A DNA stretch of 64,000 bases from Erpetoichthys calabaricus (Eukaryota > Chordata > Cladistia > Polypteriformes > Polypteridae), in assembly GCF_900747795.2 (NCBI RefSeq), contig NC_041397.2, positions 192,056,590-192,120,589 on the forward strand, given 5' to 3'. The translations under genes were made by a program, and so were the position numbers. The notes beneath the pieces were generated by a model that saw only the letters and a list, made by a program, of their open reading frames with translations, did no database searches and was not told the DNA's origin. Shown piece by piece: positions 44,030 to 55,322 of the stretch (its first letter is position 1; the number at the start of each line of letters is the position of its first letter).

Positions 44030-44640
44030 TTTTTTGATCCGAAACTTGGTTTGGATGTCTATGAATCATCCAGCAGTTGGCCTCCTTCATAATGACATTC
44101 TGTTGTCCCTGGTACCTTCCTCCTGTATCCTTGACACAGTATCTGGATGGAATCTTTCACCCTGGTCTTCACTCACTGCCTCAAGATTTCCGGAGCAAAA
44201 CTCCAAATGCAAATTCAGAATGTTAACTTTGAAACTCAGGTTGCAACCCAGTTTCTTAAACTTAACTAATATATTTTTCACATTTTCTTTATAATTTGGA
44301 CATTATTACCTAAAAACCTTGAAATGATTTATTTGAATGAAACCTCAGCCTTTCTTTCCACTGACTCAGAAATCAGTTTTCTAATATTACGTTCAGGAGA
44401 AATGTTCTCTTTGAATTTCACCTCACACAGACCTGGAAACTTTTGGCACAAATGCCCAAAACAGGTGCTGTCTTTTGATGGGGCTTTAACAAACTGCTTC
44501 ATTAACCCAAGCCTTAAATGAAGGGGTTGCAGGAGTGCTTTTCTGGATCCACCCAGCTAGGTCTGATGATGACTTAGGTAACAAGCTGTAGCTTTTTTCT
44601 AGCTGGCCCTTCCTTATTAACCCAATGACAGTTATTGTCT
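44030..44640 (-). pseudogene. C-terminal fragment of an unclassified transposon-borne protein family
   Basis: On the minus strand, in order: LLQPLHLRLGLMKQFVKAPS near 44470-44540, FGHLCQKFPGLCEVKFKENI and SPERNIRKLISESVE near 44370-44460, then LGCNLSFKVNILNLHLEF and VSEDQGERFHPDTVSRIQEE near 44110-44250. The motifs LPPLHIKLGLMKNFVKA, KFP.(L/I)SEAK.KEGI and (V/S)DEHGERFHQDI recur in many fish and invertebrate genomes in an uncharacterised family that behaves like a repeat. The interior is broken. The N-terminal half of the same family is at 48777-49238 on the other strand. Confidence 0.55.
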
Positions 44641-45244
44641 CTGCTGTCAAAGAAAAATTTACAGAATTTACAAAGAAAATTTTAAAAATGTATTATTATT
44701 TACAATTTACAGAGAAAAAGGGGGAATTCTGTATGCTCTGACTATAGACCTAGTAAGATACATTGAACTTTCAGCAATATTCTGACATTCTTATTGAATA
44801 AAGTAACTGTTTTGCTTTAAACATTGATTATAATATTTGAAAATATTACATTCAAAAATTATAATTAAAATGAAATATTTATATTTGTAGTGCAAAACCA
44901 ATAAAAAATATAATTAACAGCTAAAAATGTTAAGTGATGGAGAAAAATGGTTTTAATTGTTGGATTCAGTGCCCAAAAATACATAAAAATCACATGAAAT
45001 GATCAAAAAAATGTTTTCAGTGTATACCTGTGATCTAGAAATATACTTTTGCTAAAAAGGCTACATAAATGCAAAAGTTGTTGTTGATAAATTAACCAGA
45101 ACATCATGCAATCATATACAAAGAAATATTCTTTCTTTCTTGATTGATTGCTTTACTAGTTTTTTTTTTGTTTATTTATTTTGAACCTTGATTCCAACCA
45201 TATGAGCTCAGCAATACAACTACATTAATTGACAATCAATATAA
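44641..45244. other. Intergenic AT-rich DNA, nothing recognised
   Basis: No feature recognised. Confidence 0.5.
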
Positions 45245-45740
45245 AAGAGCTGTATGAATGGGATTTGAAATTATCTCAGTAGGTTTGACCTACACCTCTG
45301 ACTCACTGTGTGACACTGAGCATATCATTTAACTTGCCTGTGATATAACTTTAAGAAGATGCATGTGTAATGTGTCTTGATCTTATAAGTCATTTTGGGT
45401 AGATCTATGACATACATCTATCTAATATTTCCAGGATACACCACAGCAACTCTAACCTGGACTGAGTGGGTTTTGGAAAATGTTACATTTTGTGAAAAAA
45501 GTGAAAAATGCAACCCTGTATATTTATTTGTATAATTCATCTAATCTGCACCTATGTTGATTTTTCAGAACTTTACAGGCTTTAGGTACTTTTCAACAAT
45601 CTGTAACCATGTTATTCTATTCTTGAGGCTCACTAGTGGTTTGCTACTTGTGGTAGACTGTCAGGTTTTGTGTGTGTCATCTTCTCTTTATAGTAATCTT
45701 TGGAATATGTTACTGAAGTAGTGACTTGTTTGTTAGTTTT
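45245..45740. repeat. Old SINE fragment and Tc1 relic
   Basis: 45275-45420 resembles a V-SINE core (GACTCACTGTGTGACACTGA, ACTTGCCTGTGATATAACTT, TAAGTCATTTTGGGTAGATC). 45590-45740 (ATTCTATTCTTGAGGCTCAC, TAGTGGTTTGCTACTTGTGG) matches, in antisense, the transposase region of the Tc1 family at 22048. Both are heavily decayed. Confidence 0.5.
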
Positions 45741-46393
45741 TTTCCCATGAAAGTTCAAAGTATTCTCTGTTCTCAAGTTCAGTCCTGGTGCCCAATGTTG
45801 CAGCAGGTAATGTATACTTGTATTTATACTCTTACATTAATTAAACAACGCTTCTGTGCTTTGCTGTCAATCCAGAAATTACAAAACTGTTTTTTTAATA
45901 TATGTTACATGGGAATAATTTAGTGTTTTTATCTTTACTTTTAAGATTTTCATCATTACCATCTATCCATTTTCCCAAAGTTCTGATAATGTAAATCATT
46001 ATTTTGTAATGAGCATGCTAGTGGGCCTGACACTAGTAGTAGCAGCAGTCTTCCTGCGAGGCTTATCATTTGAAATATTTTGAAATGTCTTATAAATGTC
46101 ACACCACTGTGCTTTTCGGAATGGAGAATAAGGGAGGAAAAATAAGACCAGTTAAACAATAAGCTCAATAAGTGATGAAACAATTTTCTGATTGTTAAAG
46201 TAAAAACTTGCAGCCATAGTAGGCCCTGAGGTCTGAAACTGAGAATCGCTGATCTATTTTTGTGATCTTATCTGTAGCCTTCCAGCATGTTTGCCATTAC
46301 TGAACATACTGGTACTTACTGCACTTTCCTCTGAATGATATGTGAAACAAGTTGCCTTTGGCACATGTTTTTGTTTATTCCTGACTTTATATT
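45741..46393. other. Intergenic DNA, nothing recognised
   Basis: No feature recognised. Confidence 0.5.

Positions 46394-46487
<94 letters not shown>
46394..46487. repeat. (TAGA)n microsatellite
   Basis: About 23 TAGA units. Unlike 31620-31735, no LINE end was recognised next to it. Confidence 0.95.
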
Positions 46488-47441
46488 CTTCTGTCACTTT
46501 CATCAACATTTCATTGTTGGTTATATCATCAGAAAGTAGACCAAGCTGTATAGAGAAGGTTAATCAAGCCCAAGAACCCCACATAAAAGTGGGAAAAGAT
46601 GAAGAAAAGAAGAAGACATGATCAGCTCCAAAGGTGAATGCAAAACCCAGAATTTAGTCAAATCAAGCCATGTCCAACTCTCTTATTTATGCATTTTGTA
46701 AAAATTCAATTCAGCATGGTGACCAGATTAGAAACAACTGTTAATTTATTTGCAGTTAACTTTGGTACCCTAAAACTGGGCAAGATACAAACTAAACTGG
46801 AATTTCAAAGATCTTCATCCCATAAAAATAATTAAAGTTGACATACAGCTCAACAAGGAGAACTAGCTTGAATTTAGGAAAGCTAGTATGATATTGATGT
46901 ATGATATTGGTGGCCTAGTGGTATGAGGAGATTCAAGTTTACATTTGCTTTGTGTATTTTGAAAAGGCATTTCAAGTGGAAGATATTGATAAGAAAGGAG
47001 ACTGACAGGGCAGATACTGAACTCATTTGGGTTGTCAGCTGCCATACCCTACAATTGACAGGGTACATGTTGCACATCACATTCTGGTCTGCCTCTTTTA
47101 GCACTTTTGTTGGTCTCACGTCTTAGTTGACTGACTGCAGCCATTTTTATCGAGCCTGTTTATGACTGTGGTATTGCCATTGCCTAGATGTTTTTGGGCT
47201 CTGGCACATTTTGAACAGATTAATGCATGAAAATATGTGTGAATGAAAACCCCAGTATTGTTGATGAACCTGACATAATCATTTCAGTGTGAATTGCTAT
47301 ACCTGAAATTCAACTTTTAAACCCACTTACACCTTTAGTTTTGTTCATTCTCCTTTTAAATAATCCTCCCACAGGATCTGTTAATATCTGCATATTTGCC
47401 TGAAATACCATTTTCTGAACATATGATACTGTCACCATTTA
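46488..47441. other. Intergenic DNA, nothing recognised
   Basis: No feature recognised. Confidence 0.5.
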
Positions 47442-48182
47442 TAGCTATGTTAAAAAGTAAGTACAACCTATGAAGTGTTTCAACATATAAGTAAAGGCAA
47501 GCATTAGATCTTCATGCAAACAATGCCTACAGGTAAAAGTGACATGCTTGAACAACTCACACATAAAATTGACTTGGTGTATTCATTCTTCCAATCTAAA
47601 TTAACAAAAGTACAGATTTGTCCCATGGAAAAAGTAAGTACACCCCTACACATTTATGACTTCTTCAAATTCATACAACTAGAATCAGATGTTCCAGATT
47701 AGGTGCCAATGATTAGAACCTCTTTAGGGAATGATCTAGGGTCTGGTGTTCTCTTTGCTAATAACACTGCACAACAAAGTTTTTGCTTCTTGAACACTGT
47801 TGGGTGCTGATCATGAATATCACATCAAAATTTACCCATCACATACCGTTTTAGAGAAATCTTCAGTTTTGCCATAATTTTTTCTTATATTTGTATCCAA
47901 ACATTTTCACTCCTGTAAGTGACTTATCAATAACGGTTTGTGCAGCCTGGACATGTCCAGGCATGGAATTAGGCCAGGTTGGAAGTTGTTCTGTGGAAGT
48001 TGACATCCTGGAAATGCCTGGGCAGGTCTGAATGAGCTTGACGCTGTCTCAACATGCTATAAAGGTGGCTTGCATACACCGATCCTGCTCATTTGGTTTA
48101 TATAGATAGTCAGTGTGTATGTATAGTATCAGTATAGTAAAGTATAGTATCTGTAGCAATATAACAGTAAGTAAGCTTAATG

Positions 48183-48190
48183 CTATAGAC
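48183..48190. repeat. hAT MITE 1 target-site duplication, left
   Basis: CTATAGAC, repeated exactly at 48751-48758. Confidence 0.9.
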
Positions 48191-48750
48191 CAGGTTTGGG
48201 CAAAGTCATTCCTGGAGGGCCGCAGTGACTGCAGGTTTTTGTTCCCACCCAATTGCTAAATAAGAAGCACTTATTGCTCTAGAAACACTTCTGCTTCATT
48301 TTAGTTATCTCCCTCATTAAGATTTTGAACCCTTATTGCTTATTTAAGTCATAAACAGCTGCATTCTCGGTTTTTAATTGCTCCTTATTAGCAATTAGAT
48401 GCAAATGACAAAAGAAACCAGCAGTTATCCATTTTGCTTGTTACCCTTTACACCTGTGTATATTTATCGTGCACTATTTGGTTTAATTAAATACTTGGAA
48501 GGAAAGAGAAGAGAAAATAGTGAAGGATTGAGAATTACCCATCTGTTTTACACTTCAAAGTATTTGGATGATATCCTTAGAATGGAAAAAAAAATCTAGG
48601 ATATGAGAATGACTTGACATAGCAGAGTTAAAGCTCTAACAAGCCATGAAATGTAATTATTGGCAAGGATTGTTTTCTAATTAAGCAACTGGGTTGGAAC
48701 AAAAACCCGCAGCCACTGCAGCCCTCCAGGAATGACTTTGCCCACCCCTG
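48191..48750. mobile_element. hAT MITE 1 (GGGCAAAGTCATTCCTGG ends)
   Basis: 560 bp with ends CAGGTTTGGGCAAAGTCATT (left) and CAGGGGTGGGCAAAGTCATT (right, inverted), flanked by perfect 8-bp CTATAGAC duplications. The ends continue as inverted repeats through CCTGGAGGGC and GCAGG/CGGGTTTTTGTTCC. No coding content. It landed 18 bp before the start codon of the ORF at 48777. Confidence 0.92.
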
Positions 48751-48776
48751 CTATAGACGTTTTGGTGTGGGGTGAT

Positions 48777-49238
48777 ATGTCTCGTCAGTGTCATAACAGC
48801 CGCAATACATTCTGCTATATCTGTGACGAATATACACTTGCGCCTCAGAGACGTTGGATGACTGCTCTTGTGAAGAAAGCTTATAATCTGTATTTTGGCT
48901 GCAAAATTGGTGATCAAGACAAGGAATGGGCGCCTCACATTTGCTGTGCGTCATGTGCTGTCAGTCTGAGAGCCTGGCTCAGAGGCACTCGACAGACGAT
49001 GCTGTTTGCTGTTCCGATGATATGGAGAGAACAGAAAGACCATGTGACAAACTGTTACTTCTGTTTGACTAATGTGTCTGGTTTCTCTGCCAAAAACAAG
49101 AAGTCAATTGAATATCCTAATCTGCCTTCAGCAATGAGACCCGTGCCACATGACAACAGTCTTCCAATTCTGAAACCACCAGAGGATTGGACCTTAGATG
49201 AACCAGATGAAGAAACTGCAATGCAGGGTACTGAATAA
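48777..49238 (+). CDS. N-terminal part of an unclassified transposon-borne protein, CxxC-rich
   Basis: 153 residues from MSRQCHNSRNTFCYICDEYT to EETAMQGTE and TAA. Three cysteine pairs are seen: CYIC (residues 13-16), HICCASC (about 60-66) and CYFC (about 100-103), which suggests a zinc-binding module. Further recurring motifs are LVKKAYNLYFGCKIGDQDK, WAPHICCASCAVSLRAWLRG, PMIWREQKDHVTNCYFC and PNLPSAMRPVPHDNSLPI. Sequences with this order occur in many fish and invertebrate genomes as multicopy uncharacterised proteins; the usual protein is several times longer. Here it ends after the acidic proline-rich linker, so it is a 5' fragment with an intact frame. An upstream in-frame ATG at 48732 lies inside the hAT MITE and is unlikely to be the original start. 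Function unknown. Confidence 0.6.
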   Translation: MSRQCHNSRNTFCYICDEYTLAPQRRWMTALVKKAYNLYFGCKIGDQDKEWAPHICCASCAVSLRAWLRGTRQTMLFAVPMIWREQKDHVTNCYFCLTNVSGFSAKNKKSIEYPNLPSAMRPVPHDNSLPILKPPEDWTLDEPDEETAMQGTE

Positions 49239-49515
49239 ATGATTGAAATAATAATAATAATTCAAATAATGATTTGAATAAATGATTGAAAAATCACATT
49301 TTCTTGTGTTTTTATTCATGTATATCACTTTTATCAGTATGCACTGTTTGCACAAAGATCTACTGTTATGCCTGTTCAAATACAGTATGTAGAAAAAGTC
49401 AACAGTTTCCGCGGGATGTATTTACTTTTTCTCATGATTGTATGTCAAGAGATGGGAAAATGCTCCCAATGGACTGACCTATCAGTGCATTTAATGTGGT
49501 CTATGATATGAAGTA

Positions 49516-49651
49516 CTGTGGTGGGCTGGCGCCCTGCCCAGGGTTTGTTTCCTGCCTTGTGCCCTGTGTTGGCTGGGATTGGCTCCAGCAGACCCCCGTG
49601 ACCCTGTAGTTAGGATATAGCGGGTTGGATAATGGATGGATGGATGGATGG
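49516..49651 (+). repeat. 5'-truncated SINE 3' end with 13-bp duplications
   Basis: CTGTGGTGGGCTGGCGCCCT through GACCCCCGTGACCCTGTAGT to the GGATG tail: the last ~136 bp of the family seen in full at 23727-24074. ATGATATGAAGTA flanks it at 49503-49515 and 49652-49664, a perfect 13-bp duplication. The truncation with duplications shows target-primed reverse transcription. Confidence 0.88.
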
Positions 49652-49664
49652 ATGATATGAAGTA

Positions 49665-50754
49665 TCTTATTTTGGATTGATTTTATTGATCTCTTATGAA
49701 GATCAAGTAAACTTGGTGCAGTTTGTACAGCCCCCCTTTCTAATTGTGCATATTGGATATGCATATTGATAAGCACAAATTGGTTCATTAAGGCAGATGG
49801 TGAAAGATGAAGTGGGAGAGACAGAAGGTGAAGAATATGATAACAGATGAAGGTACTTCTTACTTTTTTTTTTTGCATATTTATGTGTGACAGAAGTTTT
49901 GAGATATAGTGGTTAAACTCATTAATAATATCACCAGAGAGTGGCAACATTTTTGCGTATTGATTAGTATATTCAGGTAAAAATAATTGTCCTCAGCTCT
50001 GTACATGTGACAGTAATCACTCTATTGATCTATAAATAAATATTTTAGTGGATACAAGAGTCCCAAGAGATACCAGAAACCATCTATGGACTGGATGCGA
50101 GTCCTTGTGCCTAAAGTTGCCAGATTAGGCAACACCTACTGGTGACAATGAACAGATTGAGATATTAAATAAATGGGTGGATAGATGGATGGAATGACTT
50201 CCTCATTTCATGTGGATTTTCTTTTATTAGTTCCCAAAACAATGTGATGGACTCTCTTTAAAAGAGTATAACTTCCCATTTATTACAAGTGTTTCATGTT
50301 CTGCTTGAATTTTTTTTCTTTCATTGTTTTGTTACTGTTAGCACAAAAGTCATCTTTATGCAGACTTCATTAAAATAGCAAAAACAGAAGTTTGAATTTT
50401 CCATCAATTCAAACTTTCAATGCACAAACTACAAAAGAGAACTTCAGAGGCCTAACAGTTGCTAACATGTGCAGAATGTGCTGAAGTTATATAGAAAACA
50501 GGATGATAACTAGGAGCTATTAGAATGAGATGATAAACTTGCATTAGTTATATTAGCATATACATTTTTATTTTACATATGTAAATTTTAGTCTTAGGAA
50601 CACATCAGAAGGAGAGATAGCATTTGGCTCAAGGAAATATTTATCTTTATAGAAGCTCAAGAATTATAAAAAATATAAGAAACACCACCATCCATCCAAT
50701 CACAGACACAAGTTAGAAGAAATTATATGACCTGGCTAATGATAAGAGTGGTCA
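49665..50754. other. Intergenic DNA, nothing recognised
   Basis: No exon or repeat recognised. Confidence 0.5.
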
Positions 50755-50762
50755 CAGTAAGG

Positions 50763-51094
50763 CAGTGGTTCTCAAACTGTGGGGTGGGTCCCCCTAGGGG
50801 GGCGTGAAGATGTGAAAAAAAGAAAACAAGAATCGAAAATATGAAAAATACATCTATTGAAACCAAAACAAATGAACTTAAACTATATTCTGATACTAGA
50901 AAAATAAATACAGAGTTAGATAAATGTCGATAAAAGTTAAGTAGGTATAATAAAATATGCATCTATGATATATCATTAATTTAAAAAGAACAAATTGGTA
51001 TTAGTGGGCCCCTTTCAAAAAAAACGTTAAGGGGGCGCGATTAAAACTGTTATGAAAACTCGGGTCATAAATACTTAAGGGTTGAGAAACGCTG
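50763..51094. mobile_element. hAT MITE 2 (CAGTGGTTCTCAAA ends)
   Basis: 332 bp, left end CAGTGGTTCTCAAACTGTGG, right end inverted CAGCGTTTCTCAACCCTTAA, with perfect 8-bp CAGTAAGG duplications at 50755-50762 and 51095-51102. Internal GGGGGGCG and GGGGGCGCG near each end. No coding content. Confidence 0.9.
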
Positions 51095-51329
51095 CAGTAA
51101 GGCATTATAAAAGTGTATTTCCATTAGTATAAGGAGCCCCTGTAGTGTTTCTTGACACAATCCAACTGAATGATTCATTGTGTGAAATTCCATAGTGTTA
51201 GTGTGTTAGAGCGAGAATGTGTAGCATTGTTCATAATGCCATTGAGTTTTGTTTTAATTCTGTCCTTTGCTACTACCTCTATGGGGTCCAGAGTGCACGT
51301 TCCTCTTATAGCAGTATCATAAAAAGAAA

Positions 51330-52110
51330 GACCCTATATAATTTATATATAATTTCTCTGTGTTATCAGACCTGCCGCCTGTCATTGATGTAGACCCCAA
51401 GTACCTGTAGCAGGGCACAACCTCCACATCCACTCCCTGAACAGTGACTAGGCACAGAGGCTCTTTGGTGTGGTAAATGTCTACACTTCCTTGGATTTGG
51501 TTATGTTCAGTTGCAGACATTTCTCTATGCATCAAGAAACAAAATTCTACACCGAATTCCTATACTCTACTCTCCTCTCCTCTTGTCAATACACCCCCAT
51601 TGGTGCAGAAACATCTGCAAATTTCTGAAAATGACATGACCTGGTATTATATTTATAATCTAAGTTTTATATAGTGAACAGAATAATCAATATATAGGAA
51701 TATTCCTTGTGGTACTCCAGTGCTGCTCACATCCACACCAGAGACACAGTCTTTGAGTACCATAAACTACAAACTGCCAGACAGATAGTCCATTATCAGG
51801 GACACCATAGGCTCACAGATGCCTATCCCTGAGCTTATTCCATAACAGGGAAGACTAGATGATGTTGCTGGCAATGGAGAAATCAAAAAATATAATCCTC
51901 ACAGTGCTGCCATCTTTGTCCAGGTGGGAATAAGCCTTGTAGATCAGATAGATAATTGCACCTTCTACTACAGTTTATGTTCGATAGGCAAACTACAGTG
52001 GGTCCAAGTGGTCATTCATAAAAAGAGCTTTATAGTCCAGACTATTGCTCTAAAATAGCAGAGCCTTTTCCAACCAAACATGAACTTATGGAAGGAATGA
52101 CTTTAGGCCT
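51330..52110 (-). mobile_element. LINE reverse-transcriptase relic
   Basis: On the minus strand: LQFAY...GAIIYLIYKAYSHLD, KDGSTVRIIFFDFSIASNII, WNKLRDRHL and SVWQFVVYGTQRLCLW, then VTVQGVDVEVVPCYRYLGST near 51400-51450. This follows the fish LINE RT order (DPLQFAYR, DAI.YLLH.AYSHLD, VR.MFFDFSSAFNTI, LR, FVRLG..CSD, VDVEIV..YKFLGVH). The RT catalytic FADD region is not preserved. Strongly decayed. Confidence 0.8.
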
Positions 52111-52159
52111 ACAGTTAATTCTGCCTCAAGGCTTTACATCCCTTTTGTAGAATTAACAC

Positions 52160-52370
52160 TTGAGACCATCCTGGGTCCTCCCTGTGTGGAGTTTTCATGT
52201 TCTCCCACTGTCCACATACATGCAGGTTTGGTGAACTGGCGACACTGAATTGGCCCTATAGTGTGTTTGGTCACCCTGCAATGGCCTAACGCCCTATGCT
52301 AGCAGGAATAGTCTCCAACACTCTCCACGACCCAAGTTTGGATTAAGCAGGTTGAAAAATGACATGACAT
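52160..52370 (+). repeat. Old tRNA-derived SINE relic
   Basis: CCTGGGTCCTCCCTGTGTGG, TTTTCATGTTCTCCCACTGT, GACACTGAATTGGCCCTATA, AAGTTTGGATTAAGCAGGTT: the body and 3' end of the 23727-type SINE, with the head missing and an internal deletion. Confidence 0.7.
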
Positions 52371-52757
52371 TTGGGCCAGGAATAGTTTCTGTCGTAAAAC
52401 AACAGCACCAGTAAAACACTACAAAGTTGCCCCTGGTTCTATGCATCATATTCCTTAAAAGAGCAGCACAGTTTTCTCATTTTAAAATTAGTACCATGTG
52501 GTGTCCTCCAGCAATTTGATGGAAGAATACTGGCCTCTTGCATGTCCTACCTGACCTCACCATAGAAAGGACAACCTAGCCCCAACTTGTTGTCACAAGG
52601 TTATATATAATTCCTCTAAGGACCTTGTCTCTTCATGGAAGAAAATGCATGTCTAGTATCCTGTCCTGTACCATTTTGGCAACTCTCCTTTCTGTGCTGG
52701 TGCCTCTGACTGTAGCTGGTATGGGCCACCCAGTACACATAAAGGTAGCCTATTACC
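52371..52757. other. Intergenic DNA, nothing recognised
   Basis: No exon or repeat recognised. Confidence 0.5.
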
Positions 52758-52765
52758 CTCTATAC

Positions 52766-53397
52766 CAGTGCTTCTCAAACTTGGTCCTGGGGACCTACTG
52801 TTGCTGCAGGTTTTTGTTCCAACCAGCTTCAGTTTTCAATTGGACTCGTGGGCTAATTAAGTGAACTGTTATTTCCCAAGTTCTGTGTTTTGGGAACAAT
52901 TTAGAAATTAGAAAACTAAGTTTGGTAAATATATATATATATATATATTAAAATGTACCAAGCAGGTATTTGAGAATAATGTATTTTTTTTCTTTTTAAC
53001 AATATTTTCAACTTGATTTTCATTCTACTTTTCCAGGTGTTGTAATTGTTTAATCCATTATTTACTAATTAATGGGTCTGACGCTAAAGTAGTTGCAGCC
53101 CTTGATTATTTAGTGTTGTTTGCCTGGGTGTCTGCTCTGCTTTAATTGTCCTTAATAAGGTACAACAAAGGTGGAAAACTGCACAGAGAAACGGCAAAAT
53201 ATAATGAAATCAACAAGAGAGTTAAGCATTTTAAATCTATAGCAAAAGCAGAAATATTTCTAAATGTCTTATAAATGAGACCAGTGATCTCATTAAATGA
53301 GATCAGTGATATCAGGTGTTGTCACTGATGCGAAATCTGATTGGAACAAAAACCTGCAGCCATAGTGGGTCCCCAGGACCAAGTTTGAGAACCCCTG
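52766..53397. mobile_element. hAT MITE 3 (CTCAAACTTGGTCCTGGGG ends)
   Basis: 632 bp with ends CAGTGCTTCTCAAACTTGGT (left) and CAGGGGTTCTCAAACTTGGT (right, inverted), then CCTGGGGAC and CTGCAGGTTTTTGTTCCAA on both sides. Flanking octamers CTCTATAC and CTCTAGAA agree at 6 of 8 and fit the hAT nTnTAGAn preference. No coding content. The inner GCAGGTTTTTGTTCC block is shared with hAT MITE 1. Confidence 0.88.
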
Positions 53398-53405
53398 CTC
53401 TAGAA

Positions 53406-55322
53406 CAATGACTTCTCACACTGACATGCGCAATTTCTTTAGTTAATGTTTACCCTATTTTGTTTGCCATCCTTGTACCTTTCTTACTAGCTGGACAACT
53501 CTCTGGAGTATCTGTATTCAGTAGTAAGTGATGGAACTGCATCAGAAAAGTAACACAATTGATGGTTACCATTAAACAAAGAACATTTGGATCCATCAAT
53601 TTTGTTTTGCAGATTTGCAAATGAAGTACAACAACTTTCATTTAATTAATGACAATAATTAACCTTTATTTTAAGTGATCATTCTCCAACATGCCTTTTG
53701 CATTTATTTGCCACTGCTGTAACTATGTACCTTAAACAAGACAGTACCACCTTAACATCAGAAATCTGTTATACATGACTGAAATATTGTTCCTTTATAT
53801 AGCAAGATACAACAGTTTAGTTTGTTCAAGTTACAAATATTCACTAATGTGCATTAAAACATTTTGCATAATTGTGCCTGCATCTATGAAATTATCCCAG
53901 ATACACACATGGAAACCACTATGCATTTGTAAAATATTTTATTTAAATTATACCACAAATGTTTCAGATAAGGAAGTACTCCGAGAACAATGACTGCTTG
54001 GCAGGATCTAATCCATCAACGTGTAAGGCACTATTGTACAGAGCAAACATATTTCAGCTATGGAGCACAATTTAGTCAGGATAATATCACACTCCAAAAG
54101 CTTCAGCACCACCATTAACAAATAAAAAAAAAAAATAAAAGGCGATGTCTTTCTCAGACTGAAATCTGCAGTGTTCAACGAGGCATCGGTAATCAGCTAT
54201 CAGGCATCAGCTATCATACATGACTCAAACATTTTTGTGTTATATAGCAAGATTGTAAAGCTTAATTTACGTAAGTTATAAATATTCAGCAATGTGGATC
54301 AAATCATTTTGCAGTCATTGTTTTTATTGACAATACACTGATATAAAATTACAAATCATAACTTACAAAAAAAAAAACATTTACATCAAACCAGAAGTGT
54401 CTATAAAAATGAAAATAAATTAACACTTTCAAATTTTTTAAGTAATCATTATAAACTGCACTTTATGTACTGCTTAGAATGGGTAGTTAATACTTCATTG
54501 CACTGCCATTAACAATGTTTTGGTGTGCCATAATTAAGGCAGTTTTTCCAAGAGGAAAAATTAAGGAGATCACAATTAACCTCTCTTTCAGAAAAAGATA
54601 CACACTGGCCCAAGTTTAGCAGGCAATGAATGTACTCACTGTATTCTCCTAAACCGCTTCAAAAAGTGAATAGCAGCATGGCACCATATGCTGGATTTTC
54701 ACATTCAATCATATTTCATATAATTTAAAGATTCAGAGAAAAAAGAAAGCTGGTGATAAACTTGGGGGATATGAAATAAGAAACTACAATGGATTACAAA
54801 TGATCCTGGTTAATAATTTAACTTCATTTTTTTTTTAAACACATTTGCAGTTTCATGGGTATAAAATACTGGCAGTATAAAATTTATTGTTGAAGAAACC
54901 ATTCCCCTAGTTAAAAATATACATAATAGTATATATATGTATGTATGTGTGTGTGTGTGTGTGTGTGTGTATAAACAAATCAAACAGGATCGCTTGTGGA
55001 CACTTCAGAGTTGACTTGCTTTCCTTTACCAGCAAGGGACACTACAACACGGCAACAGAACCCACTTTATTTATCTAGCGAGATTACCTCTTGCCAAACT
55101 TTAAAAAAAAAAAAAAAAAAATTAAAAACACACAATTTAAAAAAATAAAATTTTATTAAAAGCAAAAAGGGACCAAAAGTGAGAAACAAGCATAGTAAAA
55201 TAAAAGCCCATGCATGCTGGGTGACATCTGATGCTTCTAACACAGTCAACAAAAGGCACAAAGCTGTGCAAGGACAGAACTATTAGCCAGCTCAAAACTG
55301 CAAGAAATATCATACTCCTCAA
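53406..55322. other. EED downstream region, old tandem duplication and (TG)n
   Basis: 53771-53865 and 54220-54312 are similar in direct orientation (CATACATGACT, TATATAGCAAGAT, AAATATTCA-CAATGTG, CATTTTGCA). A (TG)n run is at 54938-54972. A minus-strand AATAAA at 55157-55152, about 170 nt after the EED stop, is a candidate poly(A) signal. No other exon recognised. Confidence 0.55.

Larger units (their letters stand above)
47442..49440. mobile_element. Tc1-like shell carrying a foreign ORF and a hAT MITE
   Basis: The right end, inverted from 49440, reads CAATCATGAGAAAAAGTAAA and is followed by TA. The left end near 47442 reads TAGCTATGTTAAAAAGTAAG after TA. The next ~130 bp are alignable inverted repeats (GATCTTCATGCAAACAATGC left; GATCTTTGTGCAAACAGTGC right, inverted; then AAAAGTGA-AT). 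No Tc1 transposase lies between them. Instead the interior has another Tc1-like terminal piece at about 47610-47740, an unclassified ORF (48777-49238) and a complete hAT MITE (48191-48750). Confidence 0.6.

Noticed and set aside
46394-46487. CRISPR-like regular repeat
   Set aside because: A plain tetranucleotide microsatellite; no spacers. No CRISPR array exists in the window.
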